From Caprella mutica (lineage: Eukaryota; Arthropoda; Malacostraca; Amphipoda; Caprellidae): a DNA stretch of 64,000 nt. A program made the position numbers and the translations under genes. The DNA is taken from positions 62,001-126,000 of the forward strand of contig CANNZV010001048.1 of NCBI GenBank assembly GCA_947561585.1, given 5' to 3'. The notes under the pieces were generated by a model that was not told where the DNA came from, searched no databases, and worked only from the letters and a program-made list of their open reading frames with translations. Positions 21,816 to 33,737 of this stretch are shown here, one piece after another. Within the stretch, counting starts at the first letter, position 1. Every line of letters begins with the position of its first letter.

Positions 21816-23514
21816 GATAAGTTACGAGTTATCGGTGATGTCCACATCTTCGGTCATATAAGAAAAAAATATATAATAAGTATTATAATTGAAATCTATA
21901 TACCTATATAATACGCTAGATCTGTCTGTGTGTGTGTGTTTGTGTTACTTTGAGCAATATTACTCACAAACGGGTAGACCTAAAGACTTGAAAATTTACA
22001 AATTTTTAGAAAGTCGTGTCGAATTTAACGTGTTAAAAGGATTTTCCAAAATTCAAACGAGTCTTCGAATTATTAACAGTTGATTTATAATGGGATATAT
22101 GGGAATTAATTCAACATACTTTCTAGGATATTTTCAGAGACTATCCAACAGAATGAGCTGAAATTTTCTGGAAACCTCCGGCCTATGGTCTTACAGAACG
22201 CTATTGATTTGTTTTAGGAAATTCAAACGGGTTTTTGAATTATTCGAATTTTAAGTTTTAATGGAATAGATAGGGATTTAATTCAAATCTGGAAATACAT
22301 GGTAACAAACGAAATAAATGAAAAAATAAAATTGGCAATAATCGGATTGAAAAAATATCTACTATATGTAAAAATAGTCTAAAAAAATAACTGCGTTAAC
22401 CGTTTTTCGAAATTCGAAATATTTTTCGAGTTATGACGAAAATTAGAAAATGAAAAATAAAATTCTACGCTGGTTATCATTTTCACTCACAAAAATGAAT
22501 GACATATTTTGCACGATAGAAAATTTAATAATTAATTTTGATATTGACGGATGGGAATATGAATAAATATTCGAAATGAATGATATTTAAAATATATTAA
22601 ATCAAATGGTAACCAATTTTTTATTATTATGTTAATTAATTTAAATGAATGGAAAATCAGCTTCTACCTATAGGTAAAATAATATGGTGATTTCATTTCT
22701 TCTATTTCAATAATTGAACAAATCGATATAGCTACATATTTTATTTTTTGATGATATGATTATTTGAATATTATTTTTTAGTGTGTCTATTTTTGTAGTT
22801 AATTATACAGCTATCTTATTTTCTATGAGAGCATTCTACACAAATTGATGACGTCACGGGACCGGGAAATTATACTCTTTACTGGTACCTAATTAGTATG
22901 AAATGTATTGAAAAACGGGATATGTATAACCAAAAACAAAAAGTAATATCCTCAAATATTAAATAATATAGAATAAATATATCATATCTATTCCTATGGA
23001 ATTTAGATGTTCATTAGAATATTCAATATTTATAAATATGGGTTGGAATAGGCATAGTAAATATTTACTATGGGTATAGGTACATAATTATATCAATCTT
23101 TGAAATAATCGATGAAGGTAAGCTACCTACATATTTTACTATTCATAAGATGATTATTTGAATAATGTTTATTGTTTTGTAATTTGAAGTAATTTCTATA
23201 CTATCTCATATAATAATAATTTATGATTTATACGATATCATTCTACGAATCTACACAAATTGATGACGTCACGGGGCAGAAAATTTCAATTTACTGGTAC
23301 CTAATGAATGTGAAATGTAATGGAAAATGGGATGTGTAATGCTAAAAACAATAAGAAACGTCATTAAATATTAAAAACTATAGAAGTATTAATATTATAC
23401 GAACGTTTCCGTGCATTTTGCTCGGGTACCCACTAGTTGAATAATAATTATTACATCGTTTTTTCTTATATGACCGAGGATGTGAACCTCACAGGTAATT
23501 CGTAACTTGCCCTA
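21816..23514. mobile_element. MITE family B, long copy (1.7 kb)
   Basis: Termini GTTACGAGTTATCGGTGATG with CACATCTTCGGTCATATAAG and, reversed, CTTATATGACCGAGGATGTG with TTCGTAACTTGCCCTA match the six short copies at 46-64 kb. The left end lies about 20 bp upstream of the EFHC acceptor at 21794. The interior contains a diverged direct duplication and is otherwise AT-rich with no transposase, so this is a long non-autonomous form. Confidence 0.75.
22665..23400 (+). repeat. Diverged direct duplication carrying TGACGTCA
   Basis: Segments near 22725-22985 and 23125-23400 align, sharing CACAAATTGATGACGTCACG, TTACTGGTACCTAAT and a GAAATGTA word at matching spacing. Each contains the palindrome TGACGTCA, the CREB/ATF consensus. 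Binding is not implied. Confidence 0.7.
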
Positions 23515-26500
23515 CGTAATTAGTAAGCGTTAATTGTAATAATATTATATTCAGTTGATTTACCTAGTAACAAGATAACTTACTTTCTGCATATCAATGT
23601 AATGTAGATAACTTTAAATGATATCTAGGAACTCTTTGCCTGTAGGACCTAACACAGCACTAACCTACTGCATGGTGAAGAATTCTTAAGTTGCTATGGT
23701 TACAACGACGCCTACGAAACAAGATTTCCAGAATTGAATTAGAAATTAAAGTGTGAAATCGAGGTACTAGATTCATAATAATATGTTTTTTAAAAGGTAT
23801 TCCATATTATTTAAAATAATAAGTAGAGGAGTTAAGATCAAACTGTGTAACTATCGTAGAGAATTACGATGCACTTTTTAACGGTATCATTTATTTTGAA
23901 AAACTATCATTTATGCAAATCATTATATAAGTTATATTGCACTCTATATCTTATTTATAGTAATTTCCGACATTTACAATATTTACTAACTAACTAACAC
24001 TAATATCATCATTAGGAACAATTTATTGTCATCACATTGATTAAACTTATCATTAGTTACTTTTGATATATTTAAGTTTAATGAAATAAACAGATAACTA
24101 TATATTATTTGAACTTGTATAGTTTAATTAATTATTATTTTCAATTAGGTAGGCAATGATAGAAATTCTGATTATATCATAATTTTCTAAATTATTTATT
24201 GAAATAGAATTCTTAATTTAAACCAGCAGACGGTAAATAATAATTTATACAACACTGGTTATTCAATAATAAAATATGTACACTCAAATACATTATTTCT
24301 TTGTGATCTGATTCAGTAAATTTATTTTTAAAATTTGATTTTATATTCGAGATATTCAAGCCATACGATGCATTTAATCATTTCAGTTTTTTATTTATAC
24401 ACCCATTACATTATATAGAGTCAGACCATCTATATAATATGGTAAGGTAGATTTTTTAACTTTAATAATTCAATATTTACTAAACTGAAGTATAAAACAT
24501 TCATAAATTATAAAAATGCTAATATCAAAACATAAACTAACACAATAATATGTCTTACATGTTCCAGCAGTGATAAGTTACTGGTTATTGTTTTTGTTGT
24601 AATAAGTTACTGGTTACTGGTTATTGTTATGCTGTTCATTGTATTAATTGTGCTGAGGAAAGTTGTACAGGTACCAGTGTCAGTACAGAAGATTTCTGGA
24701 AGTGACAAGGAGGACACCTCTCTCTGTACGGTACTGTTAATATTCTTAATTTTGATCTGGTTTGTTTCACTTTTTATAAAAATTCGTACACAATGCAATG
24801 TATTTTAATCATGATGTTTTTAATAGCCATTTTGGCGAATTCTTTCTTACGCAAGTCAGTAACTAAACTACATTATTTTTATACAATAAATTTCAGAAAC
24901 GTAACAGAACGAACCATTACATTTTACTCCTCTTATTAATGTATCTCAAAGCATATTTTTTAATATAATTTTTAACAAATATCCTGACTAGAGTTTTTGC
25001 TAATCACTGGTAGCTACATCGTCCAATAAATTGTCAGCCAATTTATTTTAATCAATTGAAGCTACTTATTATTTTATTATGATGTAATAATAAATTATAA
25101 CATTATATTAAAAGAATCATATAAGGAATTCAAATAAAAGCTATATCAATGTATTTATAATTCATATAGCCTATGAAATATAATCTAAATGAGTTGTATT
25201 TTTATTTTAAAAATATAAGAATATTTTAGAGTACATTCATTATTTTCTACGCAAATGCATATGATCAAAAATAAATAATGAATAATAAATTGCCTTACGA
25301 ATAACTGTCAAATGCAATAATTGGTGAAGCACCCTTGTAACATAACTTGCTCAATATTTCTCTATAAGAATGGACTGTAGAGAATTATTATAAGCCTGTT
25401 AAATACTACTTCTTCATTGAACCTGACACAAGGATAAAGTTAATTAGAGAAAAATAATAGTTAACTGTTACCACATTTATAATATTAAATGAGGCCAAAG
25501 ACCTATTGTACCACGCACAGCTCTACTTTGCCTCTCGTAGCTATAATTCATGTAATTAACCCAACGGTTTTCCGGTCGCAGAAATATATTGTCATTAAAA
25601 ATATGATTTGATGTATTTTTGCTACACAATTCAGATATTATACAAAATGCCATAAATTTTCGATTCTATGAAGTTAAAAAGAGGTACTTTATCAATAAGT
25701 GGAAGAGGTGTCCTGCATTAAATATAAGGAATATTAATTGAACTAAACAGGTAGGTATGTATAACCGTTTCAGTTTAAAACTATAATATACCTAATCGTT
25801 TCCATATCAAAAGTAAGTTCATTTAATTATGAATACAATATAGCAGTTATATAGAGTTATAGTCTACTCAAGATAAGTTTAATCCTTATTGCATTCAAAT
25901 TTGAAAATGAATTGTAACTTTTCAGTTTCAGCAATAATATTCCTTATTTACCATTACAAATTGTGCACCTACCTTACTAAATGTAACAATAAATTGTTGT
26001 AAAGTAATTTGGAATGAATTAATTTTGAAAATAAAGATAACAAATCAATTATATGTTATAATAATTTGAAATAACTGCACAGAGAGAGCGAGCCGTTAAT
26101 AATATCTTCAATGGCGAGGCAGTGAGAGCGAATTGAGAGATTTTTATTGCGTCAAATAAATGGCTTTGCATTAGCTATTCCCGTGAAATTAAAGCTAAAT
26201 TTTGATGGTAAAAGATATCATATGAATATTGAATCAATTGTTGAACGTTTTATCTCATATTTAAAAGTGATAAATTAATAAAATTAACAGTTATTAATCG
26301 TATGAAAGTTGCATTCCTATCTCGAGAATGTGATTTTGTGTTTCTTACATATTTTTTGAAGTTCATTTCCAGATGGTTGCGTTAGAGTTTAAGTCGAATA
26401 AATACATATGGATATTAATTAATAACTAGTTCATCATATGTGAGTAATGAAATTACTTGAATATCTTTCACTATGAGATAATATATTGTAAAACTAAATT

Positions 26501-26850
26501 TATTTGAAAATCTTACTCTACTTTTTCTACTTCACATAGATATAACTAAAATGTTTTGCATGGAATATTACATTTTCACATGCAGAACACTCATTTAATT
26601 ATTAAAGAAAGATACGCAATTAATAAAAACTACAATTATTTACTACATTCTCATATATTACTCATTTTATAAAAATGACTAGCACAATTTTGTAGTAAGA
26701 GTGTGCATCTTGCACAGAAAACGATGGCGAGTTCTGTCCGCTCCCTTACACATACGACAGAGAGAACTAGTCCCATTGAATTTGTGAGAAGCGCGTATTA
26801 ACTCTTTCGACTTGTTGCAGCTAACACATTATTATACAACCCTCTTGTCA
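23515..26850. other. AT-rich intergenic DNA upstream of H1
   Basis: No exon could be supported. GTTACTGGTTATTG repeats occur near 24575-24630. The missing EFHC N-terminal exon(s) may lie here but show no recognisable motif. The last 150 bp carries an initiation context for H1 (CTTGTCACAATGG) but no convincing TATA box. Confidence 0.45.
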
Positions 26851-26852
26851 CA

Positions 26853-27362
26853 ATGGCCGACACCGCTGCTGCTAAGAAGAAGTCCCCCAAGAAGGCTGCA
26901 AAGCCTGCAACTCATCCCACCTACATTGCAATGATCACTGCTGCAATCAAGGACCTCAAAGAACGTGGTGGTTCATCTCGTCAAGCCATCCTTAAATATA
27001 TTGTTGCCAAATACGATGTTGGTGATGGAAAGAAAGTTGCTAGCCGTCTGAGACTTGCTCTCGTCAGAGGTGTAGAGTCTAAGAAATTGAAACAAGTTAA
27101 GGGAACTGGTGCATCTGGATCCTTCAAATTGAATCAAGAAGATAAACCAGCTAAAGCTAAGAAACCAGCTGCTAAAGCTGCAAAGAAACCCGCTGCTAAG
27201 AAAGCTACAACCCCCAAGAAGAAGGCTGCTAAGAAGACTACAAAGAAGGCTGCTTCCCCTAAGAAGAAGGCCGCTAAGAAGCCTGCTGCAAAGAAGCCCG
27301 CCGCTAAGAAACCAGCTGCAAAGAAGGCCAAGAAATCTCCAAAGAAGGCCGCCAAGAAGTAA
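26853..27362 (+). CDS. H1: Linker histone H1, intronless
   Basis: A 169-residue protein with classic H1 layout. It has a short basic N-tail (1-20, KKKSPKK), a winged-helix globular domain (about 21-94) beginning [20 protein letters not shown] and ending GASGSFKLN, and a Lys/Ala/Pro tail (95-169) rich in KKPAAKK and PKKKAAKK. It binds nucleosome linker DNA and compacts chromatin. It is smaller than most insect H1 proteins (often 200-250) because the tail is short. ATG at 26853 has a good context (ACAATGG). No replication-type 3' stem-loop follows the stop. An AATAAA lies at 27846, so it may be a polyadenylated, replication-independent or orphan copy; no other histone gene is in the window. Confidence 0.95.
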   Translation: MADTAAAKKKSPKKAAKPATHPTYIAMITAAIKDLKERGGSSRQAILKYIVAKYDVGDGKKVASRLRLALVRGVESKKLKQVKGTGASGSFKLNQEDKPAKAKKPAAKAAKKPAAKKATTPKKKAAKKTTKKAASPKKKAAKKPAAKKPAAKKPAAKKAKKSPKKAAKK

Positions 27363-27968
27363 ATGTCTTCTCTGAAATTTAGAAAAAATCGACGAACTCT
27401 GTTACCGGACTAGCTGCAATTGATCTGACTTGAATTTTGACTTCGGAAGATATCGCCAATACTGTAAATTGCCTATTATATAAGACAAATCTATTTATTG
27501 TTATCAAGTGTTGTACCTGATGAATTTAATGTTAATAATCTAGTATAATTTTTACAATTTTTACGCTGTTTCATTCCCTAACTAGGTTTTCTGTAAATGC
27601 ATATAATATGAATGGCTAACTAGCCTAAAAGGATTTCAATTATCTGGGTAAGAAGAGTACCCTCCTAGTTAAAATTGTATGCAAAAAACAATAGGTAGAA
27701 AGGAAAAGTAATTACCTAAATAAAATAAAAAAAAGTATATTTTACCACAAAATCAAGAATGAAATTCTGAGGAGAAAAATAGGACACTCAGAAAAGTTAC
27801 TTTGACCTTTTAACTTATAGAATTGAAATACCTTTTGGAAGTTTTAATAAACTGAATAATTCAAAAGTATCTAGGTATATCACAAAAAATATAATAAATA
27901 ACCATGAAAAAAGGCTAAGTACACAATAGCCGATGTGACACAGATGTCACTAAGTGATGTAGGCAAGG
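27363..27968. other. H1 3' flank
   Basis: AT-rich sequence with no GGCTCTTTTCAGAGCC-like histone hairpin. AATAAA occurs at 27846-27851. No coding region is seen. Confidence 0.5.
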
Positions 27969-27970
27969 TA

Positions 27971-29294
27971 GGGGAGGGTGGTCATCAATGGGACACTGGG
28001 AACAATGGGACATGCTGAATAACTTTTTTATTTTAGGGTAATTTTCAACAAAATCTTAGTGGTAAATTAGGCATACTTCAGTGCATTCACTCGCATTGCA
28101 TTCAGCGGTCGGGGTGCAGTCAGCCCTGTGTAAAAGCCGAAACGTGTTTTAGAGGTGGAAAAACTAAATTTTTCGTACTATGTTTCAATTGTTATAAATC
28201 TGTTAAATTAACATATAATGCTTACGGCATTTTTACATAATATTAAGTAATATGTAAAATATGATCATATGAAAAGATTGCCTTTATACTTTTGTAGTTG
28301 AGCTGCTATACCCATATGTTTTCAAAATGGTGTCATGGTGATCATTGGGACAGAAGATTTGGTTAACAATGGGACAGTGCCCTATTGTCAACCAAGTTGT
28401 CTAGTTACTCCATATGAATCAATAAATATCTATTTTTGATACAATAACGTGAACTGTAGCTTCAGGGCTTCTGGTAGAAACAGAGCTTCCAGCTGAAGCG
28501 GGACTTTCGACCATGTTCAAGGGCTTTAGCAATCTGAGGTGATCACAAAGCACTGCATAGAAAACAAATTTCACTAATAAAAGAAAAAGACGCAGCATGA
28601 TTGCAACTGATACACCAGAGAAAGAAGAGCTTTCTGCTGGTGCCACTAAGGATAAGGCCTTCGAAATCACTTCATGAAGTGTCCGCCGTAGATGGCCTGT
28701 GAACTATTGTTCTTGGTCTGGTATAGAACTCTCAATTTAACTGATCCATTCGTCTGAAGAACTTAAATCTCTACCGAAAACGTTGGAAATGAAGGTTTAT
28801 GAACTAGTAGAATTTGATTCGTTTTGTAAAACGTATTCTGTTGGCCATAAGCATGAAAAAGATAAATACGAAATATATATTAGGGGAAGATTCGAGTGCA
28901 ATGAGCTTAATTTTACAAATGTTCCTGACATGGCATCGATGAGGCTTGAGGACATTAAACTGATATTATATGATCCAACTGAGTGTGGGACAACATAAAG
29001 AGATAATTGAAATTTGACCATAACCTAAATAATATACAAGTTTGATAAACTGTCCCATCGTTCACCAGGGTATGTCCCATTGTTCACCAGTGCTGTTATA
29101 CAATGGGACAATTTTTTTTGTTTTTTATTTAATTTTTTTCTAGTCAACAGAATATGTGATATCATTCGAGTTAGTTTCATTTTATAAAGGAATATCAATA
29201 TTACACATGAATTTTTTATTTTTCATACTTTGCCCATAGTAAATGAAATATCAATCTTTCTGTGATTTTTGTCCCATTGATGACCATCCTCCCC
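27971..29294. mobile_element. TA-flanked transposon with CAATGGGACA subterminal repeats
   Basis: Inverted ends GGGGAGG(G/A)TGGTCATCAA plus TGGGACA, flanked by TA on both sides, give a 1324-bp element. CCATTGTTCACCAG / CAATGGGACA words repeat inside both ends and near 28340-28395. The middle has plus-strand coding remnants (28560-28997): RRSMIATDTPEKEELSAG, then LEMKVYELVEFDSF. The TDTPEKE motif resembles the C-terminal region of pogo/jerky-type transposases. Stops interrupt the frame and the DDE core is missing, so it is non-autonomous. Confidence 0.7.
28783..28998 (+). pseudogene. Residual ORF of the 28-kb transposon
   Basis: 71 codons, with further readable sequence upstream in the same frame (SSEELKSLPKTLEMKVYE). 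The stretch KDKYEIYIRGRFECNELNF looks like real protein rather than chance, but I do not recognise a family. It is probably an accessory region of the element's former transposase gene. Confidence 0.4.
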
Positions 29295-30140
29295 TACTGT
29301 ATCAATCGACAAAGTACTTCTGTGTTAACCGGGAAGGTACTTTCAAGTATTGGCTTTTGTGACCAACCCTGTATACACAAAAATGACAACGTAATCAATA
29401 TACTAAAGGCAATCTAAATTGGTAAATTCCATTCCCCCCTTCCTAGTTCCCGTCCCTAAATCATTGGGACGTGAAATAGGAAGTTAGTATTTACTATTTA
29501 TGAATTAATTTTAACTATATAAATACTACGAAAAAGGATTAGGTATTTGAAATTCAGCAAATATGAAATAGGTATATATAAAAGTGGTAAAGGTGCACTT
29601 AAGCTTCGACTGAAATCGTCAAAGCTATACTACTACTTCAGTTCCTGCCAATTTTTATTAAATATTATCAATTAGGAGTCGTGTTTTCTGAATAAGTTAA
29701 ATCTGAAATCAAAATATTTTTGCTACACATTGTATATAAAATGTCGAGTTCAGATCTACATTATTCAGAAATTTTAATATTATTGGGCACCGCTTTAATA
29801 TTTGTAAAGATAACATTTATTGTAAGGAGATTGAAATAGAAGAATCGGTTTTTTCATTCTTTGAAAATCGCACCAAACTGCCAACACATGACATAGAATA
29901 TACCTAGGGTTAGTTCTGAGTTATCTGATACATAGTAAATCTCTATAACTATTTATTTACTATAATCTGATATTTCCATATTTTCGACCATATAAGTTAA
30001 AATACATAATCAAACTTTTTATCTGGTTATTATAAATGGTTTTATGGATACTAATTAAAATAAATAGACAAAATGTTAAATTATTTACTAGGTAGTATAA
30101 TATTTATTATAAAATGACCCCATTTCTTAGTTAGGCTACG
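29295..30140. other. AT-rich spacer, no gene seen
   Basis: Only short ORFs; no tandem repeat or splice-supported exon was recognised. Confidence 0.5.
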
Positions 30141-30145
30141 GTTTC

Positions 30146-30534
30146 TGGGGTACGGTCAAGAGCCCCCCCCCGGTCACGAGCCCCCCCGGTCATGAGCCCC
30201 CCTAGGTCATAAGCCCCCCCGGTCACGAGCCCCCCCTCCATGTTTTTTAATCCTTATTTACCTAGTTAAACAAATGAAGAACTACTTAGATAGAAATAAC
30301 TGAGAGTTACTAATGTAGTTTGTTGTATCCGCTAGATTGTTGTACTGCACACTTCATGATCGTTTAATGACCTGGCAGGGGGGTTCGGGGGGCGGCACGC
30401 CCCCCGTATATACATATATTTTATGTCTAATCAGTAATGAACTACAAAAGTGTCAATAAGGATTAAATAATATAGGTAAATAAGGATTTAAAAACAGGGG
30501 GGCTCTTGACCGGGGGGGCTTATGACCTACACCC
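30146..30534. mobile_element. MITE with GGTCA(A/C/T)(G/A)AGCCCCCC termini
   Basis: C-rich units GGTCAAGAG, GGTCACGAG and GGTCATAAG, each followed by six or more C, cluster at 30153-30236. The same units occur inverted at 30497-30530. Inner flanks TCCTTATTTACCTA and TAGGTAAATAAGGA are also inverted. The centre has a G-run/C-run hairpin (GGGGGGCGG and CGCCCCCC, 30388-30410). Confidence 0.75.
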
Positions 30535-30959
30535 ACGGTTTCTATGGGTGCGTAGGTACCTATGTATTCGATCGATTTTTCGTTCTGATGATATCGCCAG
30601 TGCAAGGTGGTTAGTTAACTACATACTTACACTGTACGTATTTTCTGATCGTCAATATGTTTCTGCCTATTAATATTGGGGTCTAAACTATGTTTTTCGT
30701 GGTAACGTTCTGGTCTTCTGGAGGAATTAAACATCTACCTTTGTTATCATTACTCCATGCCTGTGTCTGAGTGCCTCTGAAATAATAGACACGACGCTAC
30801 TTAGGTTATCATTTTCACTGCACAATATTTTGAAATACCTAAATAGAAAATTATTAATAGTTTATATACAACTATAACTATTCAAGTATATTCAATTTTA
30901 TTGAAAATAAATATTGTACAAAGTAATAATCAATTGAAGCCTTTATATAAATAAATATA

Positions 30960-31010
30960 TGTTATATAAACCTAATTAAATAATATATAATAATATATAT
31001 ATATATATAT
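30960..31010. repeat. TA-rich microsatellite
   Basis: About 20 nt of uninterrupted (TA)n within a longer AT-only stretch near 30988-31010. Confidence 0.8.
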
Positions 31011-31309
31011 ATTATATTAATAAAATATTTCTAAAACGCATGGATAAACAGTAATAGCAATCGAAAGTAACAGAATTAAACACAAAAATGAACGAAAGCG
31101 GTCGCTAGTCGCATGAAAAAATCAAACTTGTTTGAACGCTGAAGCTGTTCTGACGACTTCGTACGTATTCTGACGACTAAATCGCTGCCTCTGCAACCAC
31201 TCTCATTGGAAAGTATGAGTTTGTTTTTCATCCCAAGTCGGCAGTGCGAAAAATCGCTCGAATTCGCATCCACAGTAACTGCAGACTTCTGAAGTGCACA
31301 ACGTTGCGC

Positions 31310-31352
31310 TCAATTAGGAATGGGGTTATATAATGACCCCATTCCTAATTGA
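31310..31352. repeat. Perfect hairpin, 17-bp arms
   Basis: TCAATTAGGAATGGGGT and its exact reverse complement flank the 9-nt loop TATATAATG. A related word (ATGACCCCATTTCTTAGTTAG) lies at about 30114. It may be a MITE remnant or element terminus. Confidence 0.85.
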
Positions 31353-32099
31353 ACTTAACTAGGACTTTACATACTTCAGTAGTGTCTTTTTATTAATTTT
31401 AAATATTTTATCAAATATTGGTTAAGATTTGAACTGATGCAATTATGAATGAAAAAGAATAATAAATAGCTGAACATTTATGCATATGATAACTAAGTTA
31501 ACTAGATATAAAATAACCTAAAGCTGATTAATTATTCATATAAAAAGAAGAACCTTTTAATTATTTTAAGTCACTAAAATGGATAAATTTCATTTTCATG
31601 TAGGGTCGGGAGGGGCGAATCTTGCGCACTAAAAACTTTTGGGTTTTGCAACTTAGTTTTTGCAGATAGACAAATAATATTTGACATGAAGAACCGCAAT
31701 AAGGCCTTTTATACACCATCCAAAGGACAAAAAATTAGCATTTGTATAATCTGAGTTACTGACGAAAGTAGTGCGCAATTGAAATTGTCCTTGATGGGGC
31801 GATTATTGCGCGCGAGAGGGGCGAATATCTGCGCACCCATTAATTCCTTTCCATAGTGAAAAATAGCACTATTGAGTGTCTAGATACTTACTATAAAAAT
31901 AATTCCAATGTGTTTGAAAGCATAAACAATCATATGATTCAAATTCAAAACTTGAGAAAAACTTTTTTCGACCTGTTTACGTAAAGTTTGTAGAATGTAT
32001 GTGTGACGTCATGAATGTTGCTTTCTATTCAGGATTAATTTATGCTTGTAATATTAGTTTATCTGAAGTATGACACTATTATATTTATTTATTATGTAA

Positions 32100-32745
32100 C
32101 TATAAATGTAATAAATAACTAGATGACGGACACTAATAGAACGCATACTTTTGCCACCGCTTATAAATGACCTTGACTCTTAACCTGTTCACTCCCAAAA
32201 TATAAACAAATGATTCCTGAATATTGAACCATCGTCCCGCCCAATTTCAGACAATTTGGTTGAATTCTTTTGTGTTATAAATGACCTTGACCTTTATTTT
32301 TGCCTGATTGCTCCCAAAATCTAATAAACTGGTTCCTGCCTGGATAATTACCAACCGTCGACCAAATTTCAGTTACTTTGATTGAATACATTTTGCGTTA
32401 TAAATCAACTTGACCTTTAACCTGACCGCTTCCAAAAACTTTACCAAACCGTTCCTAGATATTGACCAATCGTCCCATCAAATTTCAGACAAATTTGATT
32501 GAAAACTTTTTGAATTATTGAGTTATAAATGACCTTGAGCTTTGACCGGATAGCTCCCAAAATTTTACCAGATGGTTCCTGGAGATTAGTCAATCGATCG
32601 TCTAACCAAATTCAAAGCAATTTGATCGATAACTTTTTTAGTTATGTGAGCAACAATTAAGATGTCAAACAAAAATATGTCGCCCAAAAGATAACCTTAC
32701 GCAATCTATGAAAGTAATAATTCTTTTTAGATGTCAAATATAGCA
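32100..32745 (+). repeat. Tandem copies of a TGACCTTGACCTTTGACC-type repeat (family C)
   Basis: Four diverged units of about 113-125 bp start near 32164, 32282, 32401 and 32525. Each has AAATGACCTTGACCTTT-like sequence, then CTCCCAAAAT, GGTTCCTG, CAATCGTCC and AATTTCAGAC-AATTTGATTGA. The left and right flanks (AACTAGA…GCATA-TTCGCCACCGC and ATAACCTT…GCAA) match the single-unit copy at 52055-52310, so this is a dispersed element with an internally expanded core. Confidence 0.8.
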
Positions 32746-33536
32746 TATATAACCAATTTAGCAAACCTATCTAAAACGTTATTCAAAATACTGTTACACT
32801 TAGATATTTTCACTTTATGTCTCTGAAATTACGATAATAAGAATATAGAAGCAAATGGGTTTTTCGTACATCTATTAGGTTACGTGGAATATTCACTTGC
32901 CATTGTAAGGTCGGGGAGATACCCAAGTCAAGAGAGGGTCCATATGTACGGAATCCCCTAGACCTAAAGGTTAGTCGTTGAACTCTAGCTTCCAGTCTTT
33001 CAATTCTTTCAAGAAAGGTAAAAATGTATCAGAATTTGAGAGTATAATGATACTATGAAGGTAGTAAAATTTCATCCAGAGTTCTGTCCCTAGTCTTGTA
33101 ATAGGTAGAACATTCCACAACAATATTATGAGGTCATGTTTCTGGGCGAAGACCAGATCGTCTGCAAGTATTATTGTTTTACTGTTTTAGGACCAAAGGT
33201 ATTACTGTTTTAGGACCAAATGTTCCCAGGATAGAAAAAGAAGTTTCAATCGGGTTATTAACAATAGCTTTTGACATTCTCTTTCAAAGAGCAAGAGTTC
33301 TTTGGTCTGTCTACAAGAAGGTAGGTTGACCCACCTAATTCCTTTGGTATTTTTCAAAGACCAACGGTTCTGGTTCTGCGCCAGAAGATCTCTGCTACGT
33401 CCTTTTCTATGAAATCATCAGTTTCGTGGTCAATAGTACCAACATGAGCCTTAATAGTTATTCACAGAAGTGGATTATTGTGGTTATTCACAGGTGTCCC
33501 AGTGACCACAGAACGTCCACACTATGATTTACCCGT

Positions 33537-33737
33537 GTGGCTCCTCGTCCTATAACAAGGAACGGCCTTTTAGGCCACTATGCTGTTTCAATAGATTTCA
33601 TTCAGAAATCTATTGGGTTGAAATATGGCGCTGAAGACGCCAAATTTCTTTGCGACAGAATCTTGGCAATTGACGTGATCACCACTCATGTGTCTTGTTT
33701 AAGTAGTAAAAAAGTTCACCATCTTGTTGGAAGATAA
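33537..33737 (+). other. Unassigned ORF inside the 3.2-kb transposon
   Basis: 66 codons. The reverse strand here also reads as coding-like (SIAKILSQRNLASSAPYF). Neither matches a family I recognise. It is kept only as a pointer to possible decayed element coding sequence. Confidence 0.2.

Noticed and set aside
24607..24798. Candidate EFHC N-terminal exon (63-codon minus-strand ORF)
   Set aside because: No EFHC N-terminal similarity, no splice phase that can be verified, and part of the ORF is a simple GTTACTGGTTATTG repeat.
27134..27355. Minus-strand ORF opposite histone H1
   Set aside because: Shadow of the Lys/Ala-rich H1 tail.
27363..27480. Replication-dependent histone 3' stem-loop
   Set aside because: Searched for by eye; no GGCTCTT-type hairpin is present within 120 bp of the stop.
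30105..31352. Single transposon bounded by ATGACCCCATT words
   Set aside because: The two words are better matched as direct than inverted, and the shared length is too short to define an element.
33120..33180. ADDLVF motif on the minus strand resembling reverse transcriptase
   Set aside because: A single short motif in a frame with neighbouring stops; no flanking polymerase or endonuclease blocks were found.
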